64,000 nucleotides of DNA from an uncultured Litoreibacter sp. (GCA_947501685.1 CANMWQ010000003.1:1-64000); one strand, 5' to 3'; positions 1 to 7,638 are shown, counted from the stretch's first letter. The notes: generated by a model not told the origin, from the sequence alone. Numbers and translations: made by a program.

Positions 1-15
1 TATTCCTTTGTTCAT
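1..15 (-). CDS. Start of a gene running off the left edge (partial)
   Basis: Only the first five codons (M-N-K-G-I) lie in the window. An ATG at 13-15 on the minus strand is preceded by a strong ribosome-binding site, AAGGAGA, five bases upstream (CGGGT spacer). It begins about 40 bases after the stop of the nuclease-like gene and runs the same way, so the two probably form an operon. No function can be read from five residues; the downstream partner of a nuclease in a mobile element is worth looking up in the adjoining sequence. Confidence 0.5.
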
Positions 16-55
16 ACCCGTCTCTCCTTGGTTCCAAAATTACCAAGCAAAGCGT

Positions 56-934
56 CTACAAATCTAGGGGCACCTCAGTCCAACCATGTTCATAGATGGC
101 CGCGAGTTGTTGCCTCCGCGTTCCATACTTCTTTGCGCAGCGAATAGCTCGATAAAACCGCCCTACAGTCTCGATCTTGGGCTTTTCGAGCATACGGGAC
201 AGTTTCGCAGCATATAGTGAATCGACAACGGACTGAGCAAACTCGGCCTTGCTCTGATTGGGTTTTCCCAGCGCCTCTTCAAGTTTCTTAAGCTCTTCAA
301 GGCGTTCAAAATCAAGCGGGCCGACAACAACTTTGTTTTCGTCATATTGCCCAGCACCAAGATGCTTATGTGCAAGGTCCAAGTGATCGTGTTCGAATAC
401 TCTGTCCAATATCCAAGACCGGTCATGAATTGTGACTGGAACGCCGTGCGCCTTCCGCAATTCTTCCTCAATATTCAAGCGATCCCGTGACCGAGCCGCT
501 TTGCTGGTCACAAAGATGATGCGGTCATAGGCGCGGCCTGTTCCGACCATTCCGTCGACATCACTTCGCACTTTCCTGGACCACGTTTTTTGGGCGCTAA
601 AGGCAAAGCCCCATCTCTCACTTCCAGCATTTGGCAAGCCCAAAAACCAGCTATCCGAAATCTCTTCGGCAACGGGATAGGTTTCTGTATCAACCTTGCC
701 ATCGCCACCGCCTTCCGGCCCAGTCTGAGGACGAAGGTTCGGGCAAATTTCTCGTTCGCAGACCTTTCGCGCAAAAACCTCAAAATCCTGATGCTGATTG
801 CGCTCTGTGATACTGTCTAGATAATGGCTCAGTTCTGATCGCGAGAGCGTATAGGCTCCAACATTGGAACTATCTGAGAAAAGATAGGGGCGGGTTTGCC
901 TCAGGAGTTCCGAGGGCTTCGGGAAATCACTCAT
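56..934 (-). CDS. Mrr-like PD-(D/E)XK nuclease-domain protein
   Basis: A 292-residue protein. The segment GPEGGGDGKVDTET (residues 72-85) followed by AFSAQKTW (111-118) fits the acidic motif and the Q-x-K motif of a Mrr-like PD-(D/E)XK nuclease fold; a Rossmann-like strand, YDRIIFVTS (about 136-144), follows. I have seen this N-terminal block in larger proteins, where other domains follow it; here the protein stops soon after a charged, helical C-terminal part (about 205-292). That full-length comparison is from memory. I chose the ATG at 934 rather than one at 985 because AAAGGA lies at the right distance before it. Another gene starts about 40 bases downstream in the same direction. A role in DNA restriction or element defence is inference; no substrate can be named. 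Confidence 0.6.
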   Translation of the reverse strand: MSDFPKPSELLRQTRPYLFSDSSNVGAYTLSRSELSHYLDSITERNQHQDFEVFARKVCEREICPNLRPQTGPEGGGDGKVDTETYPVAEEISDSWFLGLPNAGSERWGFAFSAQKTWSRKVRSDVDGMVGTGRAYDRIIFVTSKAARSRDRLNIEEELRKAHGVPVTIHDRSWILDRVFEHDHLDLAHKHLGAGQYDENKVVVGPLDFERLEELKKLEEALGKPNQSKAEFAQSVVDSLYAAKLSRMLEKPKIETVGRFYRAIRCAKKYGTRRQQLAAIYEHGWTEVPLDL

Positions 935-1123
935 TTCTACGGTCCTTTCGCCAAGGCCTAAGAGCCGTCGGCATTTCCCATCCATTGTATTATAGAAACC
1001 TCGCGCACGCTATATGTTGTTGCCGCAAGGCACTTTACCGTGCGTGTCGTCGCATTTCATTCCACATGCCTTCACAACGACATTCGTCCTCAAAATGGCT
1101 TAGGGCTACCGCCCCCGGCGCAC

Positions 1124-1206
1124 GACAAGGGGTGGGTTCTCGCCATGCTCGCTTCATTAGCATTGCAGCTTGCGCGTGGCTCTGGTCCTGCTGACGCACC
1201 CTTGTC
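1124..1206. repeat. Long imperfect inverted repeat in the ardA leader
   Basis: GACAAGGGGTG (1124-1134) can pair with CACCCTTGTC (1197-1206) with one bulged G; the intervening 62 bases can add weaker pairing. It lies about 80 bases upstream of the antirestriction gene. In conjugative plasmids, antirestriction genes of the leading region can be expressed from hairpin promoters formed on the entering single strand; whether this repeat does that is speculation. Confidence 0.35.
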
Positions 1207-1239
1207 CTTTGCACCCCCGTTCCTCGGCGGAGGCCAGAC

Positions 1240-1255
1240 GGTTGCATGCGCAACC
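1240..1255. promoter_or_regulatory. Short perfect hairpin or operator upstream of ardA
   Basis: GGTTGC and GCAACC form a perfect 6-bp inverted repeat around ATGC, 30 bases before the ardA start codon. A position between promoter and start suits an operator or a translation-control hairpin. No regulator is known for it; this is only what the bases show. Confidence 0.35.
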
Positions 1256-1284
1256 CGTCAGATCAAAGAAGAGGAACAAACAGC

Positions 1285-1791
1285 ATGACACAGCTATTCG
1301 CACAACCATACGACATCTCAGCCAATGGGTTTTACTTTGAAAGCTTGGAAGAGTTTCAAGCCAAGATGAAAGTCGCTCTCAATGTCTACGGTCAGCCCGT
1401 TGAAGAATTTGAACTCCAGTTCATTGACGGAGATCATATCGACTGTGACCTCGCCAAAGGGTGGGGCATCAACCAAGCCAATGTCGGCAGTTATTTGGAT
1501 GCGGTTGAGACATGGGACGATCATGACAAACGCGTGTTTATCATCGCGGTTGGTGAGGCAGGATATAGCTTCGATCCAGAGACAGTTTCACCGAACGATT
1601 TTGATGTCGATGTTTTCCATGCGCAGAGCATGGTTGATCTTGCGGAAGACTTCGTTGCCGAGGGGCTGTTCGGGGACATTCCTGATCATCTAAGTCATTA
1701 CATCGATTATGAAGCCATCGCCTGCGATCTTGCGGTGGATTACACCGAAACAGAAATCGCGGGGGATTATTTGATTTATCGCGCCGCATAG
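1285..1791 (+). CDS. ardA: ArdA-family antirestriction protein
   Basis: A 168-residue, very acidic protein of the usual ArdA length. The C-terminal third matches the family pattern closely: GLFGDIPDHLSHYIDYEAIA from residue 127 and VDYTETEIAGDYLIYRAA at the end. The N-terminus has the usual FY-S-EEF start, then FELQFIDGDHIDCDLAKG. ArdA proteins mimic the bend and charge of B-form DNA and block type I restriction enzymes, which protects an element on entering a new host. The ATG at 1285 follows AGAGGAA; a longer reading from 1246 lacks a ribosome-binding site. It stands alone, with divergent and convergent neighbours, as expected for early-expressed element genes. One internal cysteine (AIACDL) replaces the more usual arginine in my recollection of the family. 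Confidence 0.9.
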   Translation: MTQLFAQPYDISANGFYFESLEEFQAKMKVALNVYGQPVEEFELQFIDGDHIDCDLAKGWGINQANVGSYLDAVETWDDHDKRVFIIAVGEAGYSFDPETVSPNDFDVDVFHAQSMVDLAEDFVAEGLFGDIPDHLSHYIDYEAIACDLAVDYTETEIAGDYLIYRAA

Positions 1792-2005
1792 ATAGCGGTG
1801 CTATCCGCAAGTACGAATGCGTCACAGGGGAGATGAGCTCCACACGTTGGTCGAATGACGCCTAGGCGCTTTCGGCCTCTCGCATTTGTTCCATAGTAAT
1901 GCCCGTTTCATGGCGACCGAGATGGCCTTGAGTTGGTCGATAGGCACAAATACAAAGCGCCGTTGGCTCCATTCGCTCTAAACTCCAAGTGGTAGTGATA
2001 GACTG
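1792..2005. other. Non-coding gap, possible gene remnant
   Basis: No intact gene. On the minus strand, roughly 1860-1980, one frame reads as a short run of plausible protein (RRFVFVPIDQLKAISVAMKR) without a proper start or end, which may be a decayed gene. I cannot identify its parent. Confidence 0.25.
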
Positions 2006-2284
2006 CTAAGCAATTTCAGATGTGGCTTTCTCAACCTTAAAATATTGCTCACGTGTCTCTTCATTTGAATATTCAACCAGAACTTTATCCCCAGCCAACT
2101 CAAAATGCTTGTGCGTCAGGTGGAGCGCAAAGCGATCCAGCTTTCCATTCTCTATCAGCACGGCACGGATAGCTTTCATGCAAACGATATCTGATTGATC
2201 AAGCGGCTGTGCGTCTTCGAGGTCTTTGGTTCGCGCCCATTGCATCACTTCAATGATCAGATCAGCGGTAGTGTCAGTGGTCAT
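2006..2284 (-). CDS. Small hypothetical protein of the element
   Basis: A 92-residue soluble protein, mixed helix and strand, with no motif I recognise; ALHLTHKHFELAGDKVLVEY near the middle is its most distinctive part. It follows the secreted-protein gene at 2310-3464 on the same strand. Two starts are possible: ATG at 2284 (used here) or ATG at 2326, which overlaps the end of the upstream gene and would allow translational coupling. Neither has a clear ribosome-binding site. Function unknown; the conserved spacing with its neighbour suggests one transcript. Confidence 0.55.
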   Translation of the reverse strand: MTTDTTADLIIEVMQWARTKDLEDAQPLDQSDIVCMKAIRAVLIENGKLDRFALHLTHKHFELAGDKVLVEYSNEETREQYFKVEKATSEIA

Positions 2285-2309
2285 GGCACAGGAATGAGTG
2301 TTTGGGGAT

Positions 2310-3464
2310 TTAGAGTTTTGATTCATTGGTTTGCGCTGCACTAGTGCTTTGCAAGGCACGTTTAATTTTGTCGTCCAGCGGCGCTGAATCTTTTGTCCAA
2401 ATTTGATTGGCAACAGCGCGGTGATCGTAGAAGACGGAATCGATGTTCTTGAGCGATGCGTCTTCATTGCTGCGAATGTGGTATCGAAGCGTGTACCCGC
2501 ATCCGCTTTGTGGGAAGAGGTCAGAGCGGACAGAAGACCCGTCCAATCTGGCGCGTCCTGTTGACGAGATGAACTCCAACGCGTCGAAGAGGATCGCAGC
2601 GACGCGGAGATCACGGCCTGGGCGTTGGGAGCAAGCAGTCAATTCAGCACCAACCGCTCTTTGACCGTTCACGCCATAATACCAAGAATGAATTTGAAGC
2701 CGCCCAGAACTTTGGACATCATCAGCTGGGCCATATGCATTGCTTAAGGCACCCATAAAAGCATCGGCACGAGGCGCATCAAACGGGGCCGGTGCCCAAT
2801 GGCGAAGGACAGCAACAAGTCCCGCATTGACGTCGCCATTCACACGAAACAGCCCTAAGGCTTCTTCCGATGCACTATTGCCACCAAACTCACCGCCATA
2901 AGGGGCGGAGGCTTGGGCGTAAGTTCCCGTTAGACCTTTGACACCTTGCAAAACACGCGCAGAGGAACCCTTTGATTGGACATCAAGCCCATCATCGCGG
3001 AGCACTTGCATAGCTTGTTCAAAATTCATCCCAAGTGTCACACCACGGACCGCAGCGGTCGGATAAGTCCTTGCTCCTGTATCTGGTCCGTTTGCCTTTG
3101 CCAGTGTAACGGTTTGATCTTTCCAGCCCGTCGGCAAGGTCAGAGACAAATTGCGACCCGATCCTTGAATGCGGGTTACACCGGGTGCGCATCGATTACC
3201 CTTGATTGGAATGCTCTCAAAGGCCCCAGCATTTCCCTGAGGCGTCAACACATAGGTGCAGCGGCGTGTGACCCGAGACACGGCCAAGATTGCACCGGAG
3301 GCCGTTGCTTCCAATTCGACTTTGAACTGCGCGGTCTTGCGCGGGAGGTTCCACACGCCTTCCAACTCCGCCGTTGTGTCAATGGGCTCAGCAAAGCTGG
3401 GAAGTGATGCAACCAATAGGGCGGCACAGGAAGATGTGATGCGCGGTAGAGCGGCGGATGGCAC
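2310..3464 (-). CDS. Secreted protein of unknown function
   Basis: A 384-residue protein with an N-terminal signal peptide ending near LVASLPSFA, so the mature protein starts about residue 25. I chose the GTG at 3464 because GGAGA stands nine bases before it and the signal peptide then has normal length; the longer reading from 3542 adds 26 arginine-rich residues ahead of it. The mature part has paired cysteines and a segment AVRGVTLGMNFEQAMQVLR resembling the short 'G-x-x-LGM' start of periplasmic repeat domains. No enzyme motif is visible. It is divergent from the recombinase gene, and both promoters lie between two AAAGGG-type palindromes. It may belong to the element's cargo; function unknown. 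Confidence 0.6.
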   Translation of the reverse strand: MPSAALPRITSSCAALLVASLPSFAEPIDTTAELEGVWNLPRKTAQFKVELEATASGAILAVSRVTRRCTYVLTPQGNAGAFESIPIKGNRCAPGVTRIQGSGRNLSLTLPTGWKDQTVTLAKANGPDTGARTYPTAAVRGVTLGMNFEQAMQVLRDDGLDVQSKGSSARVLQGVKGLTGTYAQASAPYGGEFGGNSASEEALGLFRVNGDVNAGLVAVLRHWAPAPFDAPRADAFMGALSNAYGPADDVQSSGRLQIHSWYYGVNGQRAVGAELTACSQRPGRDLRVAAILFDALEFISSTGRARLDGSSVRSDLFPQSGCGYTLRYHIRSNEDASLKNIDSVFYDHRAVANQIWTKDSAPLDDKIKRALQSTSAAQTNESKL

Positions 3465-3518
3465 GAGATACGGTCTCCAGTCAGACAAGCAGCGCGTGCA
3501 TCTGGTCCTCCAGTATAT

Positions 3519-3531
3519 AAGGGGTCCCTTT
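3519..3531. repeat. AAAGGG/CCCTTT palindrome, copy 1
   Basis: AAGGGGTCCCTTT is the exact reverse complement of the first 13 bases of the second copy at 3637-3650, and each copy is itself a near-palindrome (AAAGGG-NN-CCCTTT). This copy lies just upstream of the secreted-protein gene on the minus strand. Candidate operator or recombinase subsite. Confidence 0.5.
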
Positions 3532-3636
3532 CTCCTATCCATATCATCAATCGAGCCAAAGGGCGTTAATGCCCCGCTTATCCACAGAAATCTCAGTCCA
3601 TGAGATCACCCAAATCACCGTAATTCGCGGCGCTGC

Positions 3637-3650
3637 AAAGGGACCCCTTT
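3637..3650. repeat. AAAGGG/CCCTTT palindrome, copy 2
   Basis: AAAGGGACCCCTTT lies 18 bases before the start codon of the serine recombinase, overlapping where its promoter or leader should be. With copy 1 it brackets the divergent promoter region. Serine resolvases often repress their own gene by binding sites next to it, so these could be resolution subsites; their 14-bp length is shorter than typical subsites. Confidence 0.5.
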
Positions 3651-3668
3651 GCCAAGAGGAATTTTGCC

Positions 3669-4256
3669 ATGAAAACCGATTGTTTTACACTGTCATCCTG
3701 CCACACTGATCATGTGAAAGAGAGCAGACAGACAAAAGACGAGTCCAATCAACGCGATAAGAGACAGGGTGATACAACAAGGCCCCGTGGCAGGAAAATC
3801 GGATATGTCCGCGTATCAGACGCGGACCAGTCAGAAGCGCTGCAGATCGACGCGTTGAAAGCCGCCGGGTGCGTCACGCTCTATACTGACCACGGCGTCT
3901 CAGGAGCTAAGACCGCGAGACCCGCACTCGATAGGATGATAGCTAATCTAAAAGCCGGAGACACACTGACCGTCTGGAAACTGGACAGGCTGGGGCGCTC
4001 GACCATCCATTTGCTTTCCATCTTGGAAGACTTGCAGGCCAGAGGGATTCATTTCCACGCCATCACGCAAGGAATCGACACATCAACAGCCGTGGGACGC
4101 ATGATCTTTGGGCAATTGGCGGTGTTTGCCGAATATGAGCGTAGCCTTATCTCCGAGCGCACCAAAGCTGGAATGGCGGCGGCTAAAGCGAGGGGGGTGC
4201 ATGTGGGTAGGCCTAAGTTAACAACATCTCTTAATTCGCCACGCTCAGCCCAATAA
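3669..4256 (+). CDS. Serine recombinase/resolvase, C-terminally truncated
   Basis: A 195-residue serine recombinase. After an unusual charged N-terminal extension of about 42 residues comes the catalytic domain: IGYVRVSD with the nucleophile Ser50, VWKLDRLGRS, GRMIFGQLAVFAEYERSLI, and AKARGVHVGRPK. In resolvases the GRPK segment leads into a helix-turn-helix that binds the recombination site; here only TTSLNSPRSAQ follows, so the DNA-binding part is missing. The break coincides with the switch to A+T-rich sequence, which suggests that the cassette to the right inserted into, or replaced, the 3' end. GAGGAA lies eight bases before the ATG. Probably unable to act alone; it might still dimerise. 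Confidence 0.8.
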   Translation: MKTDCFTLSSCHTDHVKESRQTKDESNQRDKRQGDTTRPRGRKIGYVRVSDADQSEALQIDALKAAGCVTLYTDHGVSGAKTARPALDRMIANLKAGDTLTVWKLDRLGRSTIHLLSILEDLQARGIHFHAITQGIDTSTAVGRMIFGQLAVFAEYERSLISERTKAGMAAAKARGVHVGRPKLTTSLNSPRSAQ

Positions 4257-4340
4257 TGAATTGATGCTCGATTGAATTCCCAAGAGCCACTGCGAGGCAA
4301 CTTAAGATATTGTTAGTAATAACTAATTATTAACTAATCT

Positions 4341-4574
4341 ATGATACTATTAAGGATGACTAAATACATATTCGAAAAAGATGACAACGTAATTGACGAC
4401 TTAGAACATCCCCAAACTTTAGCATTCTTATTCAATGTAGTAATTGCAAAGATGGAGCATGAAAATATAAGATCAGGTCAATTTGGGTTGGCCGAAAACC
4501 GTTATGACATAGAAGATAAATCTACACCCAACCAAAAGGTGTTTCACATCAGACTTGCCGATCCAACACTCTGA
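4341..4574 (+). CDS. Small acidic hypothetical protein
   Basis: A possible 77-residue protein (72 if the second ATG at 4356 is used), rich in Asp, Glu and Asn, with no membrane segment and no motif I recognise. Codon use is A+T-rich like the ATPase cassette it faces; it ends one base before the ATPase stop, tail to tail. Neither start has a usable ribosome-binding site (AAGG abuts the second ATG), which lowers confidence. If real it belongs to the cassette and could be a regulator or antitoxin-like partner, but nothing in the sequence shows that. Confidence 0.4.
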   Translation: MILLRMTKYIFEKDDNVIDDLEHPQTLAFLFNVVIAKMEHENIRSGQFGLAENRYDIEDKSTPNQKVFHIRLADPTL

Positions 4575-4575
4575 G

Positions 4576-6081
4576 TCAGCGTTCTAAAGCGAGTTCTGGA
4601 AATACTCGAAGACTTTCATGGAAAGCGCAGTGAATTTCGAATTTATCGAAATTCCAAATCGTATCTATGTTATCAAAATCGGACCTGTATAAGGCTCTCT
4701 GGCTTGTTCCAAGAAGAGTCTTCGCTGGTCGCTCCTCAACTGCACCGACAATATTCGCATCGAAGAGAATATGAACGCACCTTTTGTGATATTGGTCATC
4801 TTTTTTTCCAACCGCTGACTCGATTGCATTAATAAGAGCGTCTTTGGTCAGTATTGATGAGTTCGAAGCAAAGCCACCGAGTACGATCCCAATCTCTGGG
4901 AAAATACTTTGGTATTCTTTTTCAACAGACGTCCGGAGAGTCTCAGAATACTTAGCTAACGCGCTGCTTATATGCTTCGTATCAGGGAATTTAGCACCAT
5001 CTTGCGCAGTTTCGTTTACGATCTTGTCAAAAATTGACATCAAGTCCCTCGGGCGACCTAAAGTCATGTTCAAGATATGATTTCGCAATTGGCAATCAAT
5101 CACTCTTTCCTTATATCTGCCATCGAAGTACTTTAGCGGGTGACAATCTGGTAAAAAATATGACCAGACTCCCTTCTGTTCTACCTGCGATTTTTTTCCT
5201 GATAAATTTGAACGCAGCCGTTTAGAGATAAACCTATCCAGCTGATCTGATCCCCACCTAAGCTCGTGAACATGACCAACCAGATGATCATGGTGCCGGT
5301 CAGCTGAAATTGAAAAAATATCCTTTGGGATTAATAATTTAAGGTGGATATTATCAACAATTTTTCGATTATCAGAATTGATATGATCACGAAAAAAAGA
5401 AATTAGCCCTTCAAAAAACACCGAGAATTCATTGTTTTTATCTGTTATGTCAACATCTGATGATAGGGTGTCATCGATACTATCAATTACAAAGTAATAC
5501 TCTGCTCCGTGCCCATTTAAGGCATCTTCAATTTCCATTCTTAAGTCGTCACAGATCGACCTTAAATCAAAGAAGTCGATTTCCAGCTTTCGAATAACTT
5601 TGATTGTATGGAACAGAGAAATTATCTCACCTCTGTCCTTATACTGTGTTGTGCGCCCAAGTAGTTTCTCATATTCACGTAAGGCCAAATGACAGTCTTT
5701 ATCATCAGCATTTAACCCAATCTGCTGATCACGGAGAACCATTGATGTCGTTGACATCAAAAACATAAATTCCCAAATTCTCTGAGCATGCCGGATGAGA
5801 TTATTCGGTTGCCCCGGCTGAGTAATGAAGTCGTAGAGAAGGAAAAAGTCGTCGTGTTTTGGGCAAAGCGACAAAATTCTTTTGTCATTAGTGTGAACTT
5901 TTTCAAAATGAAGCCTAAGTGCAGACTTACCAGAACCTTTTCTACCAATAATTATGTTTGACTCACTAGACCGCAACACATCATCTATCGGTACGTCCAC
6001 AAAATTCGTGTGTAGGTAGTCTTGATCTTGCTCCGCGACTAAATCACCTAAGTTTATCCCGAAGGAGTAGTCGTACGTCAT
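4576..6081 (-). CDS. P-loop ATPase, Sll1717-like
   Basis: A 501-residue protein. A Walker A motif, GRKGSGKS, lies at residues 46-53, and FVIDSIDD (197-204) serves as Walker B. The opening (YDYSFGINLGDLVAEQD, then FVDVPIDDVL) fits what I remember of the Sll1717-type P-loop ATPases, which are of this length and of unknown function. The C-terminal 250 residues are helical with no second known domain. The start at 6081 lies one base after the stop of the membrane protein gene upstream (TAA-A-ATG), which argues for translational coupling. Base composition is far more A+T-rich than the rest of the window, a mark of recent transfer. STAND- and KAP-like ATPases with small membrane partners in mobile elements are often defence genes; that role is inference here. 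Confidence 0.7.
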   Translation of the reverse strand: MTYDYSFGINLGDLVAEQDQDYLHTNFVDVPIDDVLRSSESNIIIGRKGSGKSALRLHFEKVHTNDKRILSLCPKHDDFFLLYDFITQPGQPNNLIRHAQRIWEFMFLMSTTSMVLRDQQIGLNADDKDCHLALREYEKLLGRTTQYKDRGEIISLFHTIKVIRKLEIDFFDLRSICDDLRMEIEDALNGHGAEYYFVIDSIDDTLSSDVDITDKNNEFSVFFEGLISFFRDHINSDNRKIVDNIHLKLLIPKDIFSISADRHHDHLVGHVHELRWGSDQLDRFISKRLRSNLSGKKSQVEQKGVWSYFLPDCHPLKYFDGRYKERVIDCQLRNHILNMTLGRPRDLMSIFDKIVNETAQDGAKFPDTKHISSALAKYSETLRTSVEKEYQSIFPEIGIVLGGFASNSSILTKDALINAIESAVGKKDDQYHKRCVHILFDANIVGAVEERPAKTLLGTSQRALYRSDFDNIDTIWNFDKFEIHCAFHESLRVFPELALER

Positions 6082-6082
6082 T

Positions 6083-6463
6083 TTATTTTTCCAGAAATTT
6101 ATTGGTTGGTGCACGTAGGGAAACTGCGTCAACTTTTCCGTAGATAAGCAGTTTCTTTTCTCTGCGACGTATTTTCCTCGCCAAAACCCAGCACTCGACA
6201 TCATTATTATCGGCCACCCGCAATGCTTTACAGCTTACTAGCATCCTTCGAAGATGGTCATCTTCAAACCCTCCAATGTGATACTTTATTGCATCAAATG
6301 GAATTGTCCGTGAAGGATGATTTAGAAGGTAAGTCTTAATCAATGACTCTGCACTCTTCTCCATACGGGTCTCGTGACCAAACCTTCGAAGTAAGAAAAA
6401 AGTATTAATTACTGCCAGCACTGAGGCCATTACGCTTGCAATTAACGGGAGTTCGTTCGTCAT
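6083..6463 (-). CDS. Membrane-anchored small protein paired with the ATPase
   Basis: A 126-residue protein with one N-terminal membrane segment (LPLIASVMASVLAVINTFFL, residues 5-24) followed by a basic stretch, so the rest should face the cytoplasm. The C-terminal hundred residues look like a winged-helix-type fold (MEKSAESLIKTYLLNHPSR, then FDAIKYHIGGFEDDHLRRML). It is the first gene of the two-gene A+T-rich operon and is coupled to the ATPase gene. No family recognised. It could anchor or sense for the ATPase at the membrane. The start has no strong ribosome-binding site. Confidence 0.6.
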   Translation of the reverse strand: MTNELPLIASVMASVLAVINTFFLLRRFGHETRMEKSAESLIKTYLLNHPSRTIPFDAIKYHIGGFEDDHLRRMLVSCKALRVADNNDVECWVLARKIRRREKKLLIYGKVDAVSLRAPTNKFLEK

Positions 6464-6644
6464 TAATACTGATTACTTTTCATTCAATTAGTCTTTACCC
6501 AACACACTATGAAGTAAGGAATTCAGAGTCAATAAATTCTGATGCCTCACAGCGGCACCGGTTTGCGTGGCTAGGGTTGAGCTTATTTAAGCCAGAAACC
6601 ACACAAAACTTCCAATATAACCTGGGCCTCAAAGATCAGCCATA

Positions 6645-6995
6645 TTACCCATCATTCGCCCGTTCCCCATATGGCTCATATCCCTCGGGTGGCACGGCAG
6701 TTGCTGCTGGCTCGCCGTAGCGGTGACGGCGGCATAGGTCGAGCCAAAGCCAGTACATGAGGAGCTGGGAGAGGCTCCAGTCTTCGAATGGGGTTTGTTC
6801 GCAGTGGATGACCCAGTGGCCAAAGTCGATATCACCGCGTGCCTCTAACCAATCAGCGATCTCCCAATAGCATTGCGGCAGATGGATCATCACGTCAGCA
6901 CTTTGGCTGTTCTTGTACAGGCGTGTGACAGGTTTGTTACGGGTATCTGTGTTATCCTGCGCGTTTAAAAATCGCATAAATTCAATGTGGTTCAT
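6645..6995 (-). CDS. Hypothetical element protein
   Basis: A 116-residue soluble protein with an unusually high tryptophan and tyrosine content (YWEIADWLEARGDIDFGHWV, then MYWLWLDLCRRH). No family recognised. It lies between the A+T-rich cassette and the coupling-protein operon, on the same strand as both, and its composition matches the transfer genes rather than the cassette. The ATG at 6995 follows TTTGGAC; an alternative ATG at 7013 would add six residues. Function unknown. Confidence 0.5.
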   Translation of the reverse strand: MNHIEFMRFLNAQDNTDTRNKPVTRLYKNSQSADVMIHLPQCYWEIADWLEARGDIDFGHWVIHCEQTPFEDWSLSQLLMYWLWLDLCRRHRYGEPAATAVPPEGYEPYGERANDG

Positions 6996-7059
6996 GTCCA
7001 AACAGGGTAACATTTCTACGTACTATCCTGCCATCGGAACATAGTCCTATCCGGGTGCT

Positions 7060-7638
7060 CTACCGCTCAAAACCCTGCAATTTATCTCGGCCTTGATCAA
7101 AGCCTTTGAAGTCTTTTTCTGGGGTGTCATCCAACCCATTGCGGATGCGGTGCAGCGCTTCTTTCTGCTCGGGTGTTTCTGGCCTCACATCCCACCCATG
7201 ATCATAGTTGATGACCTCAACATCGTCTTTCTTCACTTGGAGCTTGGAGATTTTACCATCATCAATGCCATGCGCTGAGGGTTCGCTGAAGACCTTAGCG
7301 TGGAATGTGTATCCCGGCATCGTGACGATACGGCCTTCGATCCAGTTTGTGGTCTCGGACTCGCTGTAAGCAATGCCAGATCGACCCTCAGTTGGATCAG
7401 GCGACAGGTCAGGCTCTAGGGAAGGCCGATTAAACTCAATGCGTGGCTTCTCAGGTTCTGGGTCATAACGCTCGCGTGTCTTGATGCCCATTGCTCCAGC
7501 AGGGGCCAGATTGGGCGCAGGCTTTGCCGAGAAGGTGGGTTTCAGAACAGGTTGTGCATTGTCTTTATCGCGCAAGGGCGATCCGTCAGGGTTGGTGACA
7601 GAGCGGTTAAACGCATCTTTGGATGTTTTCTCAGACAT
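7060..7638 (-). CDS. Hypothetical protein downstream of traG, DUF7678-like C-terminus
   Basis: A 192-residue protein. The first 90 residues are Pro- and Lys-rich and look disordered. A compact C-terminal domain begins near SESETTNWIEGRIVTMPGYT and includes GIDDGKISKLQVKK and VINYDHGWDVRPETPEQK. From memory this resembles the small DUF7678 domain found beside plasmid transfer genes; I could not check it. GTGAGG lies six bases before the ATG at 7638. It follows the coupling-protein gene by about 80 bases on the same strand and is probably co-transcribed. A DNA-processing or regulatory accessory role is a guess. Confidence 0.6.
   Translation of the reverse strand: MSEKTSKDAFNRSVTNPDGSPLRDKDNAQPVLKPTFSAKPAPNLAPAGAMGIKTRERYDPEPEKPRIEFNRPSLEPDLSPDPTEGRSGIAYSESETTNWIEGRIVTMPGYTFHAKVFSEPSAHGIDDGKISKLQVKKDDVEVINYDHGWDVRPETPEQKEALHRIRNGLDDTPEKDFKGFDQGRDKLQGFER

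Larger units (their letters stand above)
935..1284. other. Divergent intergenic region before ardA
   Basis: This 350-base gap separates the minus-strand nuclease gene from the plus-strand antirestriction gene. I see no credible gene. It holds an imperfect long-range inverted repeat (1124-1134 with 1197-1206) and a 6-bp hairpin, GGTTGC-ATGC-GCAACC, at 1240-1255. Both are listed separately. The region must carry both promoters, but no convincing -35/-10 pair stood out. Confidence 0.5.

Noticed and set aside
985-1288. Short plus- and minus-strand frames upstream of ardA
   Set aside because: They overlap each other, have no ribosome-binding sites, and cross the hairpin leader; none looks like a protein.
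4212-4335. Minus-strand tail reading LSCLAVALGNSIEHQFIIGL then SVAN and stop
   Set aside because: Looks like the end of a gene left behind at the cassette border, but it is too short and has no start; I could not name a parent.
6436-6720. 94-codon plus-strand frame between the cassette and the next gene
   Set aside because: No ribosome-binding site, overlaps genes on the other strand at both ends and has no protein-like pattern.
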